64,000 nucleotides of DNA from Limanda limanda (lineage: Eukaryota > Chordata > Actinopteri > Pleuronectiformes > Pleuronectidae). Below the pieces are notes generated by a model that saw only the letters and a list, made by a program, of their open reading frames with translations, was not told the origin of the DNA and searched no databases. The DNA lies in the NCBI RefSeq assembly GCF_963576545.1, contig NW_026870532.1, positions 124,001 to 188,000 of the forward strand, given 5' to 3'. Below, one piece after another: positions 8,901 to 22,300 of the stretch. Position 1 is the first letter of the stretch, and each line of letters begins with the position of its first letter. A program made the translations under genes and the position numbers.

Positions 8901-11900
8901 GTGGGGGTAGAGCCTACTTGCAAGTCTCTCCGACCTTCACAAAAAAAGTTATTCAAGAATATCTCTTTCTCCTATGTGCTTTCATCCCTAACCCTAACCC
9001 TAACCCTTCCGAAAGTCGGAGAAGCTCAAGGATGGTACCGATCGATGCGCGCAACCCCATTTAGTGGGGGTAGAGCCTACTTGCAAGTCTCTCCGACCTT
9101 CACAAAAAAAGTTATTCAAGAATATCTCCTCAGATTTGGGGGAATTTCGTCGGTCGACCTCTTCCGAAGGTCGTACAAGCTCGGGGATGGTACCAATCGA
9201 TCTGCAGGACCCAAATTAGTCCAGATGCAACCACTTTCCAAGTCTCTCCGACCTTCACAAAAAAAGTTATTCAAGAATATCTCTTTCTCCTATGTGCTTT
9301 CATCCCTAACCCTAACCCTAACCCTTCCGAAAGTCGGAGAAGCTCAAGGATGGTACCGATCGATGCGCGCTACCCCATTTAGTGGGGGTAGAGCCTACTT
9401 GCAAGTCTCTCCGACCTTCACAAAAAAAGTTATTCAAGAATATCTCTTTCTCCTATGTGCTTTCATCCCTAACCCTAACCCTAACCCTTCCGAAAGTCGG
9501 AGAAGCTCAAGGATGGTACCGATCGATGCGCGCTACCCCATTTAGTGGGGGTAGAGCCTACTTGCAAGTCTCTCCGACCTTCACAAAAAAAGTTATTCAA
9601 GAATATCTCTTTCTCCTATGTGCTTTCATCCCTAACCCTAACCCTAACCCTTCCGAAAGTCGGAGAAGCTCAAGGATGGTACCGATCGATGCGCGCAACC
9701 CCATTTAGTGGGGGTAGAGCCTACTTGCAAGTCTCTCCGACCTTCACAAAAAAAGTAATTCAAGAATATCTCCTCAGATTTGGGGGAATTTCGTCGGTCG
9801 ACCTCTTCCGAAGGTCGTACAAGCTCGGGGATGGTACCAATCGATCCGCAGGACCCAAATTAGTCCAGATGCAACCACTTTCCAAGTCTCTCCGACCTTC
9901 ACAAAAAAAGTTATTCAAGAATATCTCTTTCTCCTATGTGCTTTCATCCCTAACCCTAACCCTAACCCTTCCGAAAGTCGGAGAAGCTCAAGGATGGTAC
10001 CGATCGATGCGCGCTACCCCATTTAGTGGGGGTAGAGCCTACTTGCAAGTCTCTCCGACCTTCACAAAAAAAGTTATTCAAGAATATCTCTTTCTCCTAT
10101 GTGCTTTCATCCCTAACCCTAACCCTAACCCTTCCGAAAGTCGGAGAAGCTCAAGGATGGTACCGATCGATGCGCGCAACCCCATTTAGTGGGGGTAGAG
10201 CCTACTTGCAAGTCTCTCCGACCTTCACAAAAAAAGTAATTCAAGAATATCTCCTCAGATTTGGGGGAATTTCGTTGGTCGACCTCTTCCGAAGGTCGTA
10301 CAAGCTCGGGGATGGTACCAATCGATCCGCAGGACCCAAATTAGTCCAGATGCAACCACTTTCCAAGTCTCTCCGACCTTCACAAAAAAAGTTATTCAAG
10401 AATATCTCTTTCTCCTATGTGCTTTCATCCCTAACCCTAACCCTAACCCTTCCGAAAGTCGGAGAAGCTCAAGGATGGTACCGATCGATGCGCGCTACCC
10501 CATTTAGTGGGGGTAGAGCCTACTTGCAAGTCTCTCCGACCTTCACAAAAAAAGTTATTCAAGAATATCTCTTTCTCCTATGTGCTTTCATCCCTAACCC
10601 TAACCCTTCCGAAAGTCGGAGAAGCTCAAGGATGGTACCGATCGATGCGCGCAACCCCATTTAGTGGGGGTAGAGCCTACTTGCAAGTCTCTCCGACCTT
10701 CACAAAAAAAGTTATTCAAGAATATCTCCTCAGATTTGGGGGAATTTCGTCGGTCGACCTCTTCCGAAGGTCGTACAAGCTCGGGGATGGTACCAATCGA
10801 TCTGCAGGACCCAAATTAGTCCAGATGCAACCACTTTCCAAGTCTCTCCGACCTTCACAAAAAAAGTTATTCAAGAATATCTCTTTCTCCTATGTGCTTT
10901 CATCCCTAACCCTAACCCTTCCGAAAGTCGGAGAAGCTCAAGGATGGTACCGATCGATGCGCGCTACCCCATTTAGTGGGGGTAGAGCCTACTTGCAAGT
11001 CTCTCCGACCTTCACAAAAAAAGTTATTCAAGAATATCTCTTTCTCCTATGTGCTTTCATCCCTAACCCTAACCCTAACCCTTCCGAAAGTCGGAGAAGC
11101 TCAAGGATGGTACCGATCGATGCGCGCAACCCCATTTAGTGGGGGTAGAGCCTACTTGCAAGTCTCTCCGACCTTCACAAAAAAAGTTATTTAAGAATAT
11201 CTCCTCAGATTTGGGGGAATTTCGTCGGTCGACCTCTTCCGAAGGTCGTACAAGCTCGGGGATGGTACCAATCGATCCGCAGGACCCAAATTAGTCCAGA
11301 TGCAACCACTTTCCAAGTCTCTCCGACCTTCACAAAAAAAGTTATTCAAGAATATCTCTTTCTCCTATGTGCTTTCATCCCTAACCCTAACCCTAACCCT
11401 TCCGAAAGTCGGAGAAGCTCAAGGATGGTACCGATCGATGCGCGCTACCCCATTTAGTGGGGGTAGAGCCTACTTGCAAGTCTCTCCGACCTTCACAAAA
11501 AAAGTTATTCAAGAATATCTCTTTCTCCTATGTGCTTTCATCCCTAACCCTAACCCTAACCCTTCCGAAAGTCGGAGAAGCTCAAGGATGGTACCGATCG
11601 ATGCGCGCTACCCCATTTAGTGGGGGTAGAGCCTACTTGCAAGTCTCTCCGACCTTCAAAAAAAAAGTTATTCAAGAATATCTCCTCAGATTTGGGGGAA
11701 TTTCGTCGGTCGACCTCTTCCGAAGGTCGTACAAGCTCGGGGATGGTACCAATCGATCCGCAGGACACAAATTAGTCCAGATGCAACCACTTTCCAAGTC
11801 TCTCCGACCTTCACAAAAAAAGTTATTCAAGAATATCTCTTTCTCCTATGTGCTTTCATCCCTAACCCTAACCCTAACCCTTCCGAAAGTCGGAGAAGCT

Positions 11901-13396
11901 CAAGGATGGTACCGATCGATGCGCGCTACCCCATTTAGTGGGGGTAGAGCCTACTTGCAAGTCTCTCCGACCTTCACAAAAAAAGTTATTCAAGAATATC
12001 TCTTTCTCCTATGTGCTTTCATCCCTAACCCTAACCCTAACCCTTCCGAAAGTCGGAGAAGCTCAAGGATGGTACCGATCGATGCGCGCAACCCCATTTA
12101 GTGGGGGTAGAGCCTACTTGCAAGTCTCTCCGACCTTCACAAAAAAAGTTATTCAAGAATATCTCCTCAGATTTGGGGGAATTTCGTCGGTCGACCTCTT
12201 CCGAAGGTCGTACAAGCTCGGGGATGGTACCAATCGATCCGCAGGACCCAAATTAGTCCAGATGCAACCACTTTCCAAGTCTCTCCGACCTTCACAAAAA
12301 AAGTTATTCAAGAATATCTCTTTCTCCTATGTGCTTTCATCCCTAACCCTAACCCTAACCCTTCCGAAAGTCGGAGAAGCTCAAGGATGGTACCGATCGA
12401 TGCGCGCTACCCCATTTAGTGGGGGTAGAGCCTACTTGCAAGTCTCTCCGACCTTCACAAAAAAAGTTATTCAAGAATATCTCTTTCTCCTATGTGCTTT
12501 CATCCCTAACCCTAACCCTAACCCTTCCGAAAGTCGGAGAAGCTCAAGGATGGTACCGATCGATGCGCGCTACCCCATTTAGTGGGGGTAGAGCCTACTT
12601 GCAAGTCTCTCCGACCTTCACAAAAAAAGTTATTCAAGAATATCTCTTTCTCCTATGTGCTTTCATCCCTAACCCTAACCCTAACCCTTCCGAAAGTCGG
12701 AGAAGCTCAAGGATGGTACCGATCGATGCGCGCTACCACATTTAGTGGGGGTAGAGCCTACTTGCAAGTCTCTCCGACCTTCACAAAAAAAGTTATTCAA
12801 GAATATCTCTTTCTCCTATGTGCTTTCATCCCTAACCCTAACCCTAACCCTTCCGAAAGTCGGAGAAGCTCAAGGATGGTACCGATCGATGCGCGCAACC
12901 CCATTTAGTGGGGGTAGAGCCTACTTGCAAGTCTCTCCGACCTTCACAAAAAAAGTTATTCAAGAATATCTCTTTCTCCTATGTGCTTTCATCCCTAACC
13001 CTAACCCTAACCCTTCCGAAAGTCGGAGAAGCTCAAGGAAGGTACCGATCGATGCGCGCAACCCCATTTAGTGGGGGTAGAGCCTACTTGCAAGTCTCTC
13101 CGACCTTCACAAAAAAAGTAATTCAAGAATATCTCCTCAGATTTGGGGGAATTTCGTCGGTCGACCTCTTCCGAAGGTCGTACAAGCTCGGGGATGGTAC
13201 CAATCGATCTGCAGGACCCAAATTAGTCCAGATGCAACCACTTTCCAAGTCTCTCCGACCTTCACAAAAAAAGTTATTCAAGAATATCTCTTTCTCCTAT
13301 GTGCTTTCATCCCTAACCCTAACCCTAACCCTTCCGAAAGTCGGAGAAGCTCAAGGATGGTACCGATCGATGCGCGCTACCCCATTTAGTGGGGGC

Positions 13397-16300
13397 AGAG
13401 CCTACTTGCAAGTCTCTCCGACCTTCACAAAAAAAGTTATTCAAGAATATCTCTTTCTCCTATGTGCTTTCATCCCTAACCCTAACCCTAACCCTTCCGA
13501 AAGTCGGAGAAGCTCAAGGATGGTACCGATCGATGCGCGCTACCCCATTTAGTGGGGGTAGAGCCTACTTGCAAGTCTCTCCGACCTTCACAAAAAAAGT
13601 TATTCAAGAATATCTCCTCAGATTTGGGGGAATTTCGTCGGTCGACCTCTTCCGAAGGTCGTACAAGCTCGGGGATGGTACCAATCGATCTGCAGGACCC
13701 AAATTAGTCCAGATGCAACCACTTTCCAAGTCTCTCCGACCTTCACAAAAAAAGTTATTCAAGAATATCTCTTTCTCCTATGTGCTTTCATCCCTAACCC
13801 TAACCCTAACCCTTCCGAAAGTCGGAGAAGCTCAAGGATGGTACCGATCGATGCGCGCTACCCCATTTAGTGGGGGTAGAGCCTACTTGCAAGTCTCTCC
13901 GACCTTCACAAAAAAAGTTATTCAAGAATATCTCCTCAGATTTGGGGGAATTTCGTCGGTCGACCTCTTCCGAAGGTCGTACAAGCTCGGGGATGGTACC
14001 AATCGATCCGCAGGACCCAAATTAGTCCAGATGCAACCACTTTCCAAGTCTCTCCGACCTTCACAAAAAAAGTTATTCAAGAATATCTCTTTCTCCTATG
14101 TGCTTTCATCCCTAACCCTAACCCTAACCCTTCCGAAAGTCGGAGAAGCTCAAGGATGGTACCGATCGATGCGCGCTACCCCATTTAGTGGGGGTAGAGC
14201 CTACTTGCAAGTCTCTCCGACCTTCACAAAAAAAGTTATTCAAGAATATCTCTTTCTCCTATGTGCTTTCATCCCTAACCCTAACCCTAACCCTTCCGAA
14301 AGTCGGAGAAGCTCAAAGATGGTACCGATCGATGCGCGCTACCCCATTTAGTGGGGGTAGAGCCTACTTGCAAGTCTCTCCGACCTTCACAAAAAAAGTT
14401 ATTCAAGAATATCTCTTTCTCCTATGTGCTTTCATCCCTAACCCTAACCCTAACCCTTCCGAAAGTCGGAGAAGCTCAAGGATGGTACTGATCGATGCGC
14501 GCTACCCCATTTAGTGGGGGTAGAGCCTACTTGCAAGTCTCTCCGACCTTCACAAAAAAAGTTATTCAAGAATATCTCTTTCTCCTATGTGCTTTCATCC
14601 CTAACCCTAACCCTAACCCTTCCGAAAGTCGGAGAAGCTCAAGGATGGTACTGATCGATGCGCGCAACCCCATTTAGTGGGGGTAGAGCCTACTTGCAAG
14701 TCTCTCCGACCTTCACAAAAAAAGTTATTCAAGAATATCTCCTCAGATTTTGGGGGAATTTCGTCGGTCGACCTCTTCCGAAGGTCGTACAAGCTCGGGG
14801 ATGGTACCAATCGATCTGCAGGACCCAAATTAGTCCAGATGCAACCACTTTCCAAGTCTCTCCGACCTTCACAAAAAAAGTTATTCAAGAATATCTCTTT
14901 CTCCTATGTGCTTTCATCCCTAACCCTAACCCTAACCCTTCCGAAAGTCGGAGAAGCTCAAGGATGGTACCGATCGATGCGCGCTACCCCATTTAGTGGG
15001 GGTAGAGCCTACTTGCAAGTCTCTCCGACCTTCACAAAAAAAGTTATTCAAGAATATCTCTTTCTCCTATGTGCTTTCATCCCTAACCCTAACCCTAACC
15101 CTTCCGAAAGTCGGAGAAGCTCAAGGATGGTACCGATCGATGCGCGCAACCCCATTTAGTGGGGGTAGAGCCTACTTGCAAGTCTCTCCGACCTTCACAA
15201 AAAAAGTTATTCAAGAATATCTCCTCAGATTTGGGGGAATTTCGTCGGTCGACCTCTTCCGAAGGTCGTACAAGCTCGGGGATGGTACCAATCGATCCGC
15301 AGGACCCAAATTAGTCCAGATGCAACCACTTTCCAAGTCTCTCCGACCTTCACAAAAAAAGTTATTCAAGAATATCTCTTTCTCCTATGTGCTTTCATCC
15401 CTAACCCTAACCCTAACCCTTCCGAAAGTCGGAGAAGCTCAAGGATGGTACCGATCGATGCGCGCTACCCCATTTAGTGGGGGTAGAGCCTACTTGCAAG
15501 TCTCTCCGACCTTCACAAAAAAAGTTATTCAAGAATATCTCTTTCTCCTATGTGCTTTCATCCCTAACCCTAACCCTAACCCTTCCGAAAGTCGGAGAAG
15601 CTCAAGGATGGTACCGATCGATGCGCGCTACCCCATTTAGTGGGGGTAGAGCCTACTTGCAAGTCTCTCCGACCTTCACAAAAAAAGTTATTCAAGAATA
15701 TCTCTTTCTCCTATGTGCTTTCATCCCTAACCCTAACCCTAACCCTTCCGAAAGTCGGAGAAGCTCAAGGATGGTACCGATCGATGCGCGCTACCCCATT
15801 TAGTGGGGGCAGAGCCTACTTGCAAGTCTCTCCGACCTTCACAAAAAAAGTTATTCAAGAATATCTCTTTCTCCTATGTGCTTTCATCCCTAACCCTAAC
15901 CCTAACCCTTCCGAAAGTCGGAGAAGCTCAAGGATGGTACCGATCGATGCGCGCTACCCCATTTAGTGGGGGTAGAGCCTACTTGCAAGTCTCTCCGACC
16001 TTCACAAAAAAAGTTATTCAAGAATATCTGTTTCTCCTATGTGCTTTCATCCCTAACCCTAACCCTAACCCTTCCGAAAGTCGGAGAAGCTCAAGGATGG
16101 TACCGATCGATGCGCGCTACCCCATTTAGTGGGGGTAGAGCCTACTTGCAAGTCTCTCCGACCTTCACAAAAAAAGTTATTCAAGAATATCTCTTTCTCC
16201 TATGTGCTTTCATCCCTAACCCTAACCCTTCCGAAAGTCGGAGAAGCTCAAGGATGGTACCGATCGATGCGCGCTACCCCATTTAGTGGGGGCAGAGCCT

Positions 16301-19300
16301 ACTTGCAAGTCTCTCCGACCTTCACAAAAAAAGTTATTCAAGAATATCTCTTTCTCCTATGTGCTTTCATCCCTAACCCTAACCCTAACCCTTCCGAAAG
16401 TCGGAGAAGCTCAAGGATGGTACCGATCGATGCGCGCTACCCCATTTAGTGGGGGTAGAGCCTACTTGCAAGTCTCTCCGACCTTCACAAAAAAAGTTAT
16501 TCAAGAATTTCTGTTTCTCCTATGTGCTTTCATCCCTAACCCTAACCCTAACCCTTCCGAAAGTCGGAGAAGCTCAAGGATGGTACCGATCGATGCGCGC
16601 TACCCCATTTAGTGGGGGTAGAGCCTACTTGCAAGTCTCTCCGACCTTCACAAAAAAAGTTATTCAAGAATATCTCTTTCTCCTATGTGCTTTCATCCCT
16701 AACCCTAACCCTAACCCTTCCGAAAGTCGGAGAAGCTCAAGGATGGTACCGATCGATGCGCGCAACCCCATTTAGTGGGGGTAGAGCCTACTTGCAAGTC
16801 TCTCCGACCTTCACAAAAAAAGTTATTCAAGAATATCTCCTCAGATTTGGGGGAATTTCGTCGGTCGACCTCTTCCGAAGGTCGTACAAGCTCGGGGATG
16901 GTACCAATCGATCCGCAGGACCCAAATTAGTCCAGATGCAACCACTTTCCAAGTCTCTCCGACCTTCACAAAAAAAGTTATTCAAGAATATCTCTTTCTC
17001 CTATGTGCTTTCATCCCTAACCCTAACCCTAACCCTTCCGAAAGTCGGAGAAGCTCAAGGATGGTACCGATCGATGCGCGCTACCCCATTTAGTGGGAGT
17101 AGAGCCTACTTGCAAGTCTCTCCGACCTTCACAAAAAAAGTTATTCAAGAATATCTCTTTCTCCTATGTGCTTTCATCCCTAACCCTAACCCTAACCCTT
17201 CCGAAAGTCGGAGAAGCTCAAGGATGGTACCGATCGATGCGCGCAACCCCATTTAGTGGGGGTAGAGCCTACTTGCAAGTCTCTCCGACCTTCACAAAAA
17301 AAGTTATTCAAGAATATCTCCTCAGATTTGGGGGAATTTCGTCGGTCGACCTCTTCCGAAGGTCGTACAAGCTCGGGGATGGTACCAATCGATCCGCAGG
17401 ACCCAAATTAGTCCAGATGCAACCACTTTCCAAGTCTCTCCGACCTTCACAAAAAAAGTTATTCAAGAATATCTCTTTCTCCTATGTGCTTTCATCCCTA
17501 ACCCTAACCCTAACCCTTCCGAAAGTCGGAGAAGCTCAAGGATGGTACCGATCGATGCGCGCTACCCCATTTAGTGGGGGTAGAGCCTACTTGCAAGTCT
17601 CTCCGACCTTCACAAAAAAAGTTATTCAAGAATATCTCTTTCTCCTATGTGCTTTCATCCCTAACCCTAACCCTAACCCTTCCGAAAGTCGGAGAAGCTC
17701 CAGGATGGTACCGATCGATGCGCGCTACCCCATTTAGTGGGGGTAGAGCCTACTTGCAAGTCTCTCCGACCTTCACAAAAAAAGTTATTCAAGAATATCT
17801 CCTCAGATTTGGGGGAATTTCGTCGGTCGACCTCTTCCGAAGGTCGTACAAGCTCGGGGATGGTACCAATCGATCCGCAGGACACAAATTAGTCCAGATG
17901 CAACCACTTTCCAAGTCTCTCCGACCTTCACAAAAAAAGTTATTCAAGAATATCTCTTTCTCCTATGTGCTTTCATCCCTAACCCTAACCCTAACCCTTC
18001 CGAAAGTCGGAGAAGCTCAAGGATGGTACCGATCGATGCGCGCTACCCCATTTAGTGGGGGTAGAGCCTACTTGCAAGTCTCTCCGACCTTCACAAAAAA
18101 AGTTATTCAAGAATATCTCTTTCTCCTATGTGCTTTCATCCCTAACCCTAACCCTTCCGAAAGTCGGAGAAGCTCAAGGATGGTACCGATCGATGCGCGC
18201 AACCCCATTTAGTGGGGGTAGAGCCTACTTGCAAGTCTCTCCGACCTTCACAAAAAAAGTTATTCAAGAATATCTCCTCAGATTTGGGGGAATTTCGTCG
18301 GTCGACCTCTTCCGAAGGTCGTACAAGCTCGGGGATGGTACCAATCGATCCGCAGGACCCAAATTAGTCCAGATGCAACCACTTTCCAAGTCTCTCCGAC
18401 CTTCACAAAAAAAGTTATTCAAGAATATCTCTTTCTCCTATGTGCTTTCATCCCTAACCCTAACCCTAACCCTTCCGAAAGTCGGAGAAGCTCAAAGATG
18501 GTACCGATCGATGCGCGCTACCCCATTTAGTGGGGGTAGAGCCTACTTGCAAGTCTCTCCGACCTTCACAAAAAAAGTTATTCAAGAATATCTCTTTCTC
18601 CTATGTGCTTTCATCCCTAACCCTAACCCTAACCCTTCCGAAAGTCGGAGAAGCTCAAGGATGGTACCGATCGATGCGCGCTACCCCATTTAGTGGGGGT
18701 AGAGCCTACTTGCAAGTCTCTCCGACCTTCACAAAAAAAGTTATTCAAGAATATCTCTTTCTCCTATGTGCTTTCATCCCTAACCCTAACCCTAACCCTT
18801 CCGAAAGTCGGAGAAGCTCAAGGATGGTACCGATCGATGCGCGCTACCACATTTAGTGGGGGTAGAGCCTACTTGCAAGTCTCTCCGACCTTCACAAAAA
18901 AAGTTATTCAAGAATATCTCTTTCTCCTATGTGCTTTCATCCCTAACCCTAACCCTAACCCTTCCGAAAGTCGGAGAAGCTCAAGGATGGTACCGATCGA
19001 TGCGCGCAACCCCATTTAGTGGGGGTAGAGCCTACTTGCAAGTCTCTCCGACCTTCACAAAAAAAGTAATTCAAGAATATCTCCTCAGATTTGGGGGAAT
19101 TTCGTCGGTTGACCTCTTCCGAAGGTCGTACAAGCTCGGGGATGGTACCAATCGATCCGCAGGACCCAAATTAGTCCAGATGCAACCACTTTCCAAGTCT
19201 CTCCGACCTTCACAAAAAAAGTTATTCAAGAATATCTCTTTCTCCTATGTGCTTTCATCCCTAACCCTAACCCTAACCCTTCCGAAAGTCGGAGAAGCTC

Positions 19301-22300
19301 AAGGATGGTACCGATCGATGCGCGCTACCCCATTTAGTGGGGGTAGAGCCTACTTGCAAGTCTCTCCGACCTTCACAAAAAAAGTTATTCAAGAATATCT
19401 CTTTCTCCTATGTGCTTTCATCCCTAACCCTAACCCTAACCCTTCCGAAAGTCGGAGAAGCTCAAGGATGGTACCGATCGATGCGCGCTACCCCATTTAG
19501 TGGGGGTAGAGCCTACTTGCAAGTCTCTCCGACCTTCACAAAAAAAGTTATTCAAGAATATCTCCTCAGATTTGGGGGAATTTCGTCGGTCGACCTCTTC
19601 CGAAGGTCGTACAAGCTCGGGGATGGTACCAATCGATCCGCAGGACACAAATTAGTCCAGATGCAACCACTTTCCAAGTCTCTCCGACCTTCACAAAAAA
19701 AGTTATTCAAGAATATCTCTTTCTCCTATGTGCTTTCATCCCTAACCCTAACCCTAACCCTTCCGAAAGTCGGAGAAGCTCAAGGATGGTACCGATCGAT
19801 GCGCGCTACCCCATTTAGTGGGGGTAGAGCCTACTTGCAAGTCTCTCCGACCTTCACAAAAAAAGTTATTCAAGAATATCTCTTTCTCCTATGTGCTTTC
19901 ATCCCTAACCCTAACCCTTCCGAAAGTCGGAGAAGCTCAAGGATGGTACCGATCGATGCGCGCAACCCCATTTAGTGGGGGTAGAGCCTACTTGCAAGTC
20001 TCTCCGACCTTCACAAAAAAAGTTATTCAAGAATATCTCCTCAGATTTGGGGGAATTTCGTCGGTCGACCTCTTCCGAAGGTCGTACAAGCTCGGGGATG
20101 GTACCAATCGATCTGCAGGACCCAAATTAGTCCAGATGCAACCACTTTCCAAGTCTCTCCGACCTTCACAAAAAAAGTTATTCAAGAATATCTCTTTCTC
20201 CTATGTGCTTTCATCCCTAACCCTAACCCTAACCCTTCCGAAAGTCGGAGAAGCTCAAGGATGGTACCGATCGATGCGCGCTACCCCATTTAGTGGGGGT
20301 AGAGCCTACTTGCAAGTCTCTCCGACCTTCACAAAAAAAGTTATTCAAGAATATCTCTTTCTCCTATGTGCTTTCATCCCTAACCCTAACCCTAACCCTT
20401 CCGAAAGTCGGAGAAGCTCAAGGATGGTACCGATCGATGCGCGCTACCCCATTTAGTGGGGGTAGAGCCTACTTGCAAGTCTCTCCGACCTTCACAAAAA
20501 AAGTTATTCAAGAATATCTCTTTCTCCTATGTGCTTTCATCCCTAACCCTAACCCTAACCCTTCCGAAAGTCGGAGAAGCTCAAGGATGGTACCGATCGA
20601 TGCGCGCAACCCCATTTAGTGGGGGTAGAGCCTACTTGCAAGTCTCTCCGACCTTCACAAAAAAAGTAATTCAAGAATATCTCCTCAGATTTGGGGGAAT
20701 TTCGTCGGTCGACCTCTTCCGAAGGTCGTACAAGCTCGGGGATGGTACCAATCGATCCGCAGGACCCAAATTAGTCCAGATGCAACCACTTTCCAAGTCT
20801 CTCCGACCTTCACAAAAAAAGTTATTCAAGAATATCTCTTTCTCCTATGTGCTTTCATCCCTAACCCTAACCCTAACCCTTCCGAAAGTCGGAGAAGCTC
20901 AAGGATGGTACCGATCGATGCGCGCTACCCCATTTAGTGGGGGTAGAGCCTACTTGCAAGTCTCTCCGACCTTCACAAAAAAAGTTATTCAAGAATATCT
21001 CTTTCTCCTATGTGCTTTCATCCCTAACCCTAACCCTAACCCTTCCGAAAGTCGGAGAAGCTCAAGGATGGTACCGATCGATGCGCGCAACCCCATTTAG
21101 TGGGGGTAGAGCCTACTTGCAAGTCTCTCCGACCTTCACAAAAAAAGTAATTCAAGAATATCTCCTCAGATTTGGGGGAATTTCGTCGGTCGACCTCTTC
21201 CGAAGGTCGTACAAGCTCGGGGATGGTACCAATCGATCCGCAGGACCCAAATTAGTCCAGATGCAACCACTTTCCAAGTCTCTCCGACCTTCACAAAAAA
21301 AGTTATTCAAGAATATCTCTTTCTCCTATGTGCTTTCATCCCTAACCCTAACCCTAACCCTTCCGAAAGTCGGAGAAGCTCAAGGATGGTACCGATCGAT
21401 GCGCGCTACCCCATTTAGTGGGGGTAGAGCCTACTTGCAAGTCTCTCCGACCTTCACAAAAAAAGTTATTCAAGAATATCTCTTTCTCCTATGTGCTTTC
21501 ATCCCTAACCCTAACCCTTCCGAAAGTCGGAGAAGCTCAAGGATGGTACCGATCGATGCGCGCAACCCCATTTAGTGGGGGTAGAGCCTACTTGCAAGTC
21601 TCTCCGACCTTCACAAAAAAAGTTATTCAAGAATATCTCCTCAGATTTGGGGGAATTTCGTCGGTCGACCTCTTCCGAAGGTCGTACAAGCTCGGGGATG
21701 GTACCAATCGATCTGCAGGACCCAAATTAGTCCAGATGCAACCACTTTCCAAGTCTCTCCGACCTTCACAAAAAAAGTTATTCAAGAATATCTCTTTCTC
21801 CTATGTGCTTTCATCCCTAACCCTAACCCTTCCGAAAGTCGGAGAAGCTCAAGGATGGTACCGATCGATGCGCGCTACCCCATTTAGTGGGGGTAGAGCC
21901 TACTTGCAAGTCTCTCCGACCTTCACAAAAAAAGTTATTCAAGAATATCTCTTTCTCCTATGTGCTTTCATCCCTAACCCTAACCCTAACCCTTCCGAAA
22001 GTCGGAGAAGCTCAAGGATGGTACCGATCGATGCGCGCAACCCCATTTAGTGGGGGTAGAGCCTACTTGCAAGTCTCTCCGACCTTCACAAAAAAAGTTA
22101 TTTAAGAATATCTCCTCAGATTTGGGGGAATTTCGTCGGTCGACCTCTTCCGAAGGTCGTACAAGCTCGGGGATGGTACCAATCGATCCGCAGGACCCAA
22201 ATTAGTCCAGATGCAACCACTTTCCAAGTCTCTCCGACCTTCACAAAAAAAGTTATTCAAGAATATCTCTTTCTCCTATGTGCTTTCATCCCTAACCCTA

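Larger units (their letters stand above)
2480..13396 (+). repeat. 10.9-kb super-repeat, copy 1
   Basis: This block recurs at an offset of 10,917 bp with the same order of A and B units and the same private variants. Shared landmarks include GCTCAAAG (3400/14317), B with the extra T (3824/14741), a run of nine A (4461-5921/15378-16838), GAATTTCTG (5589/16506), GCTCCAGG (6782/17699), GGACACAAA (6964/17881) and TACCACATTT (7928/18845). I noticed one base difference (CGTTGGTC near 10276 against CGTCGGTC in copy 2) and one hexamer length difference. The left edge lies no earlier than 2480, because 13396 reads C where 2479 reads T; the exact junction cannot be fixed in repeat DNA. No gene is seen here. 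Confidence 0.9.
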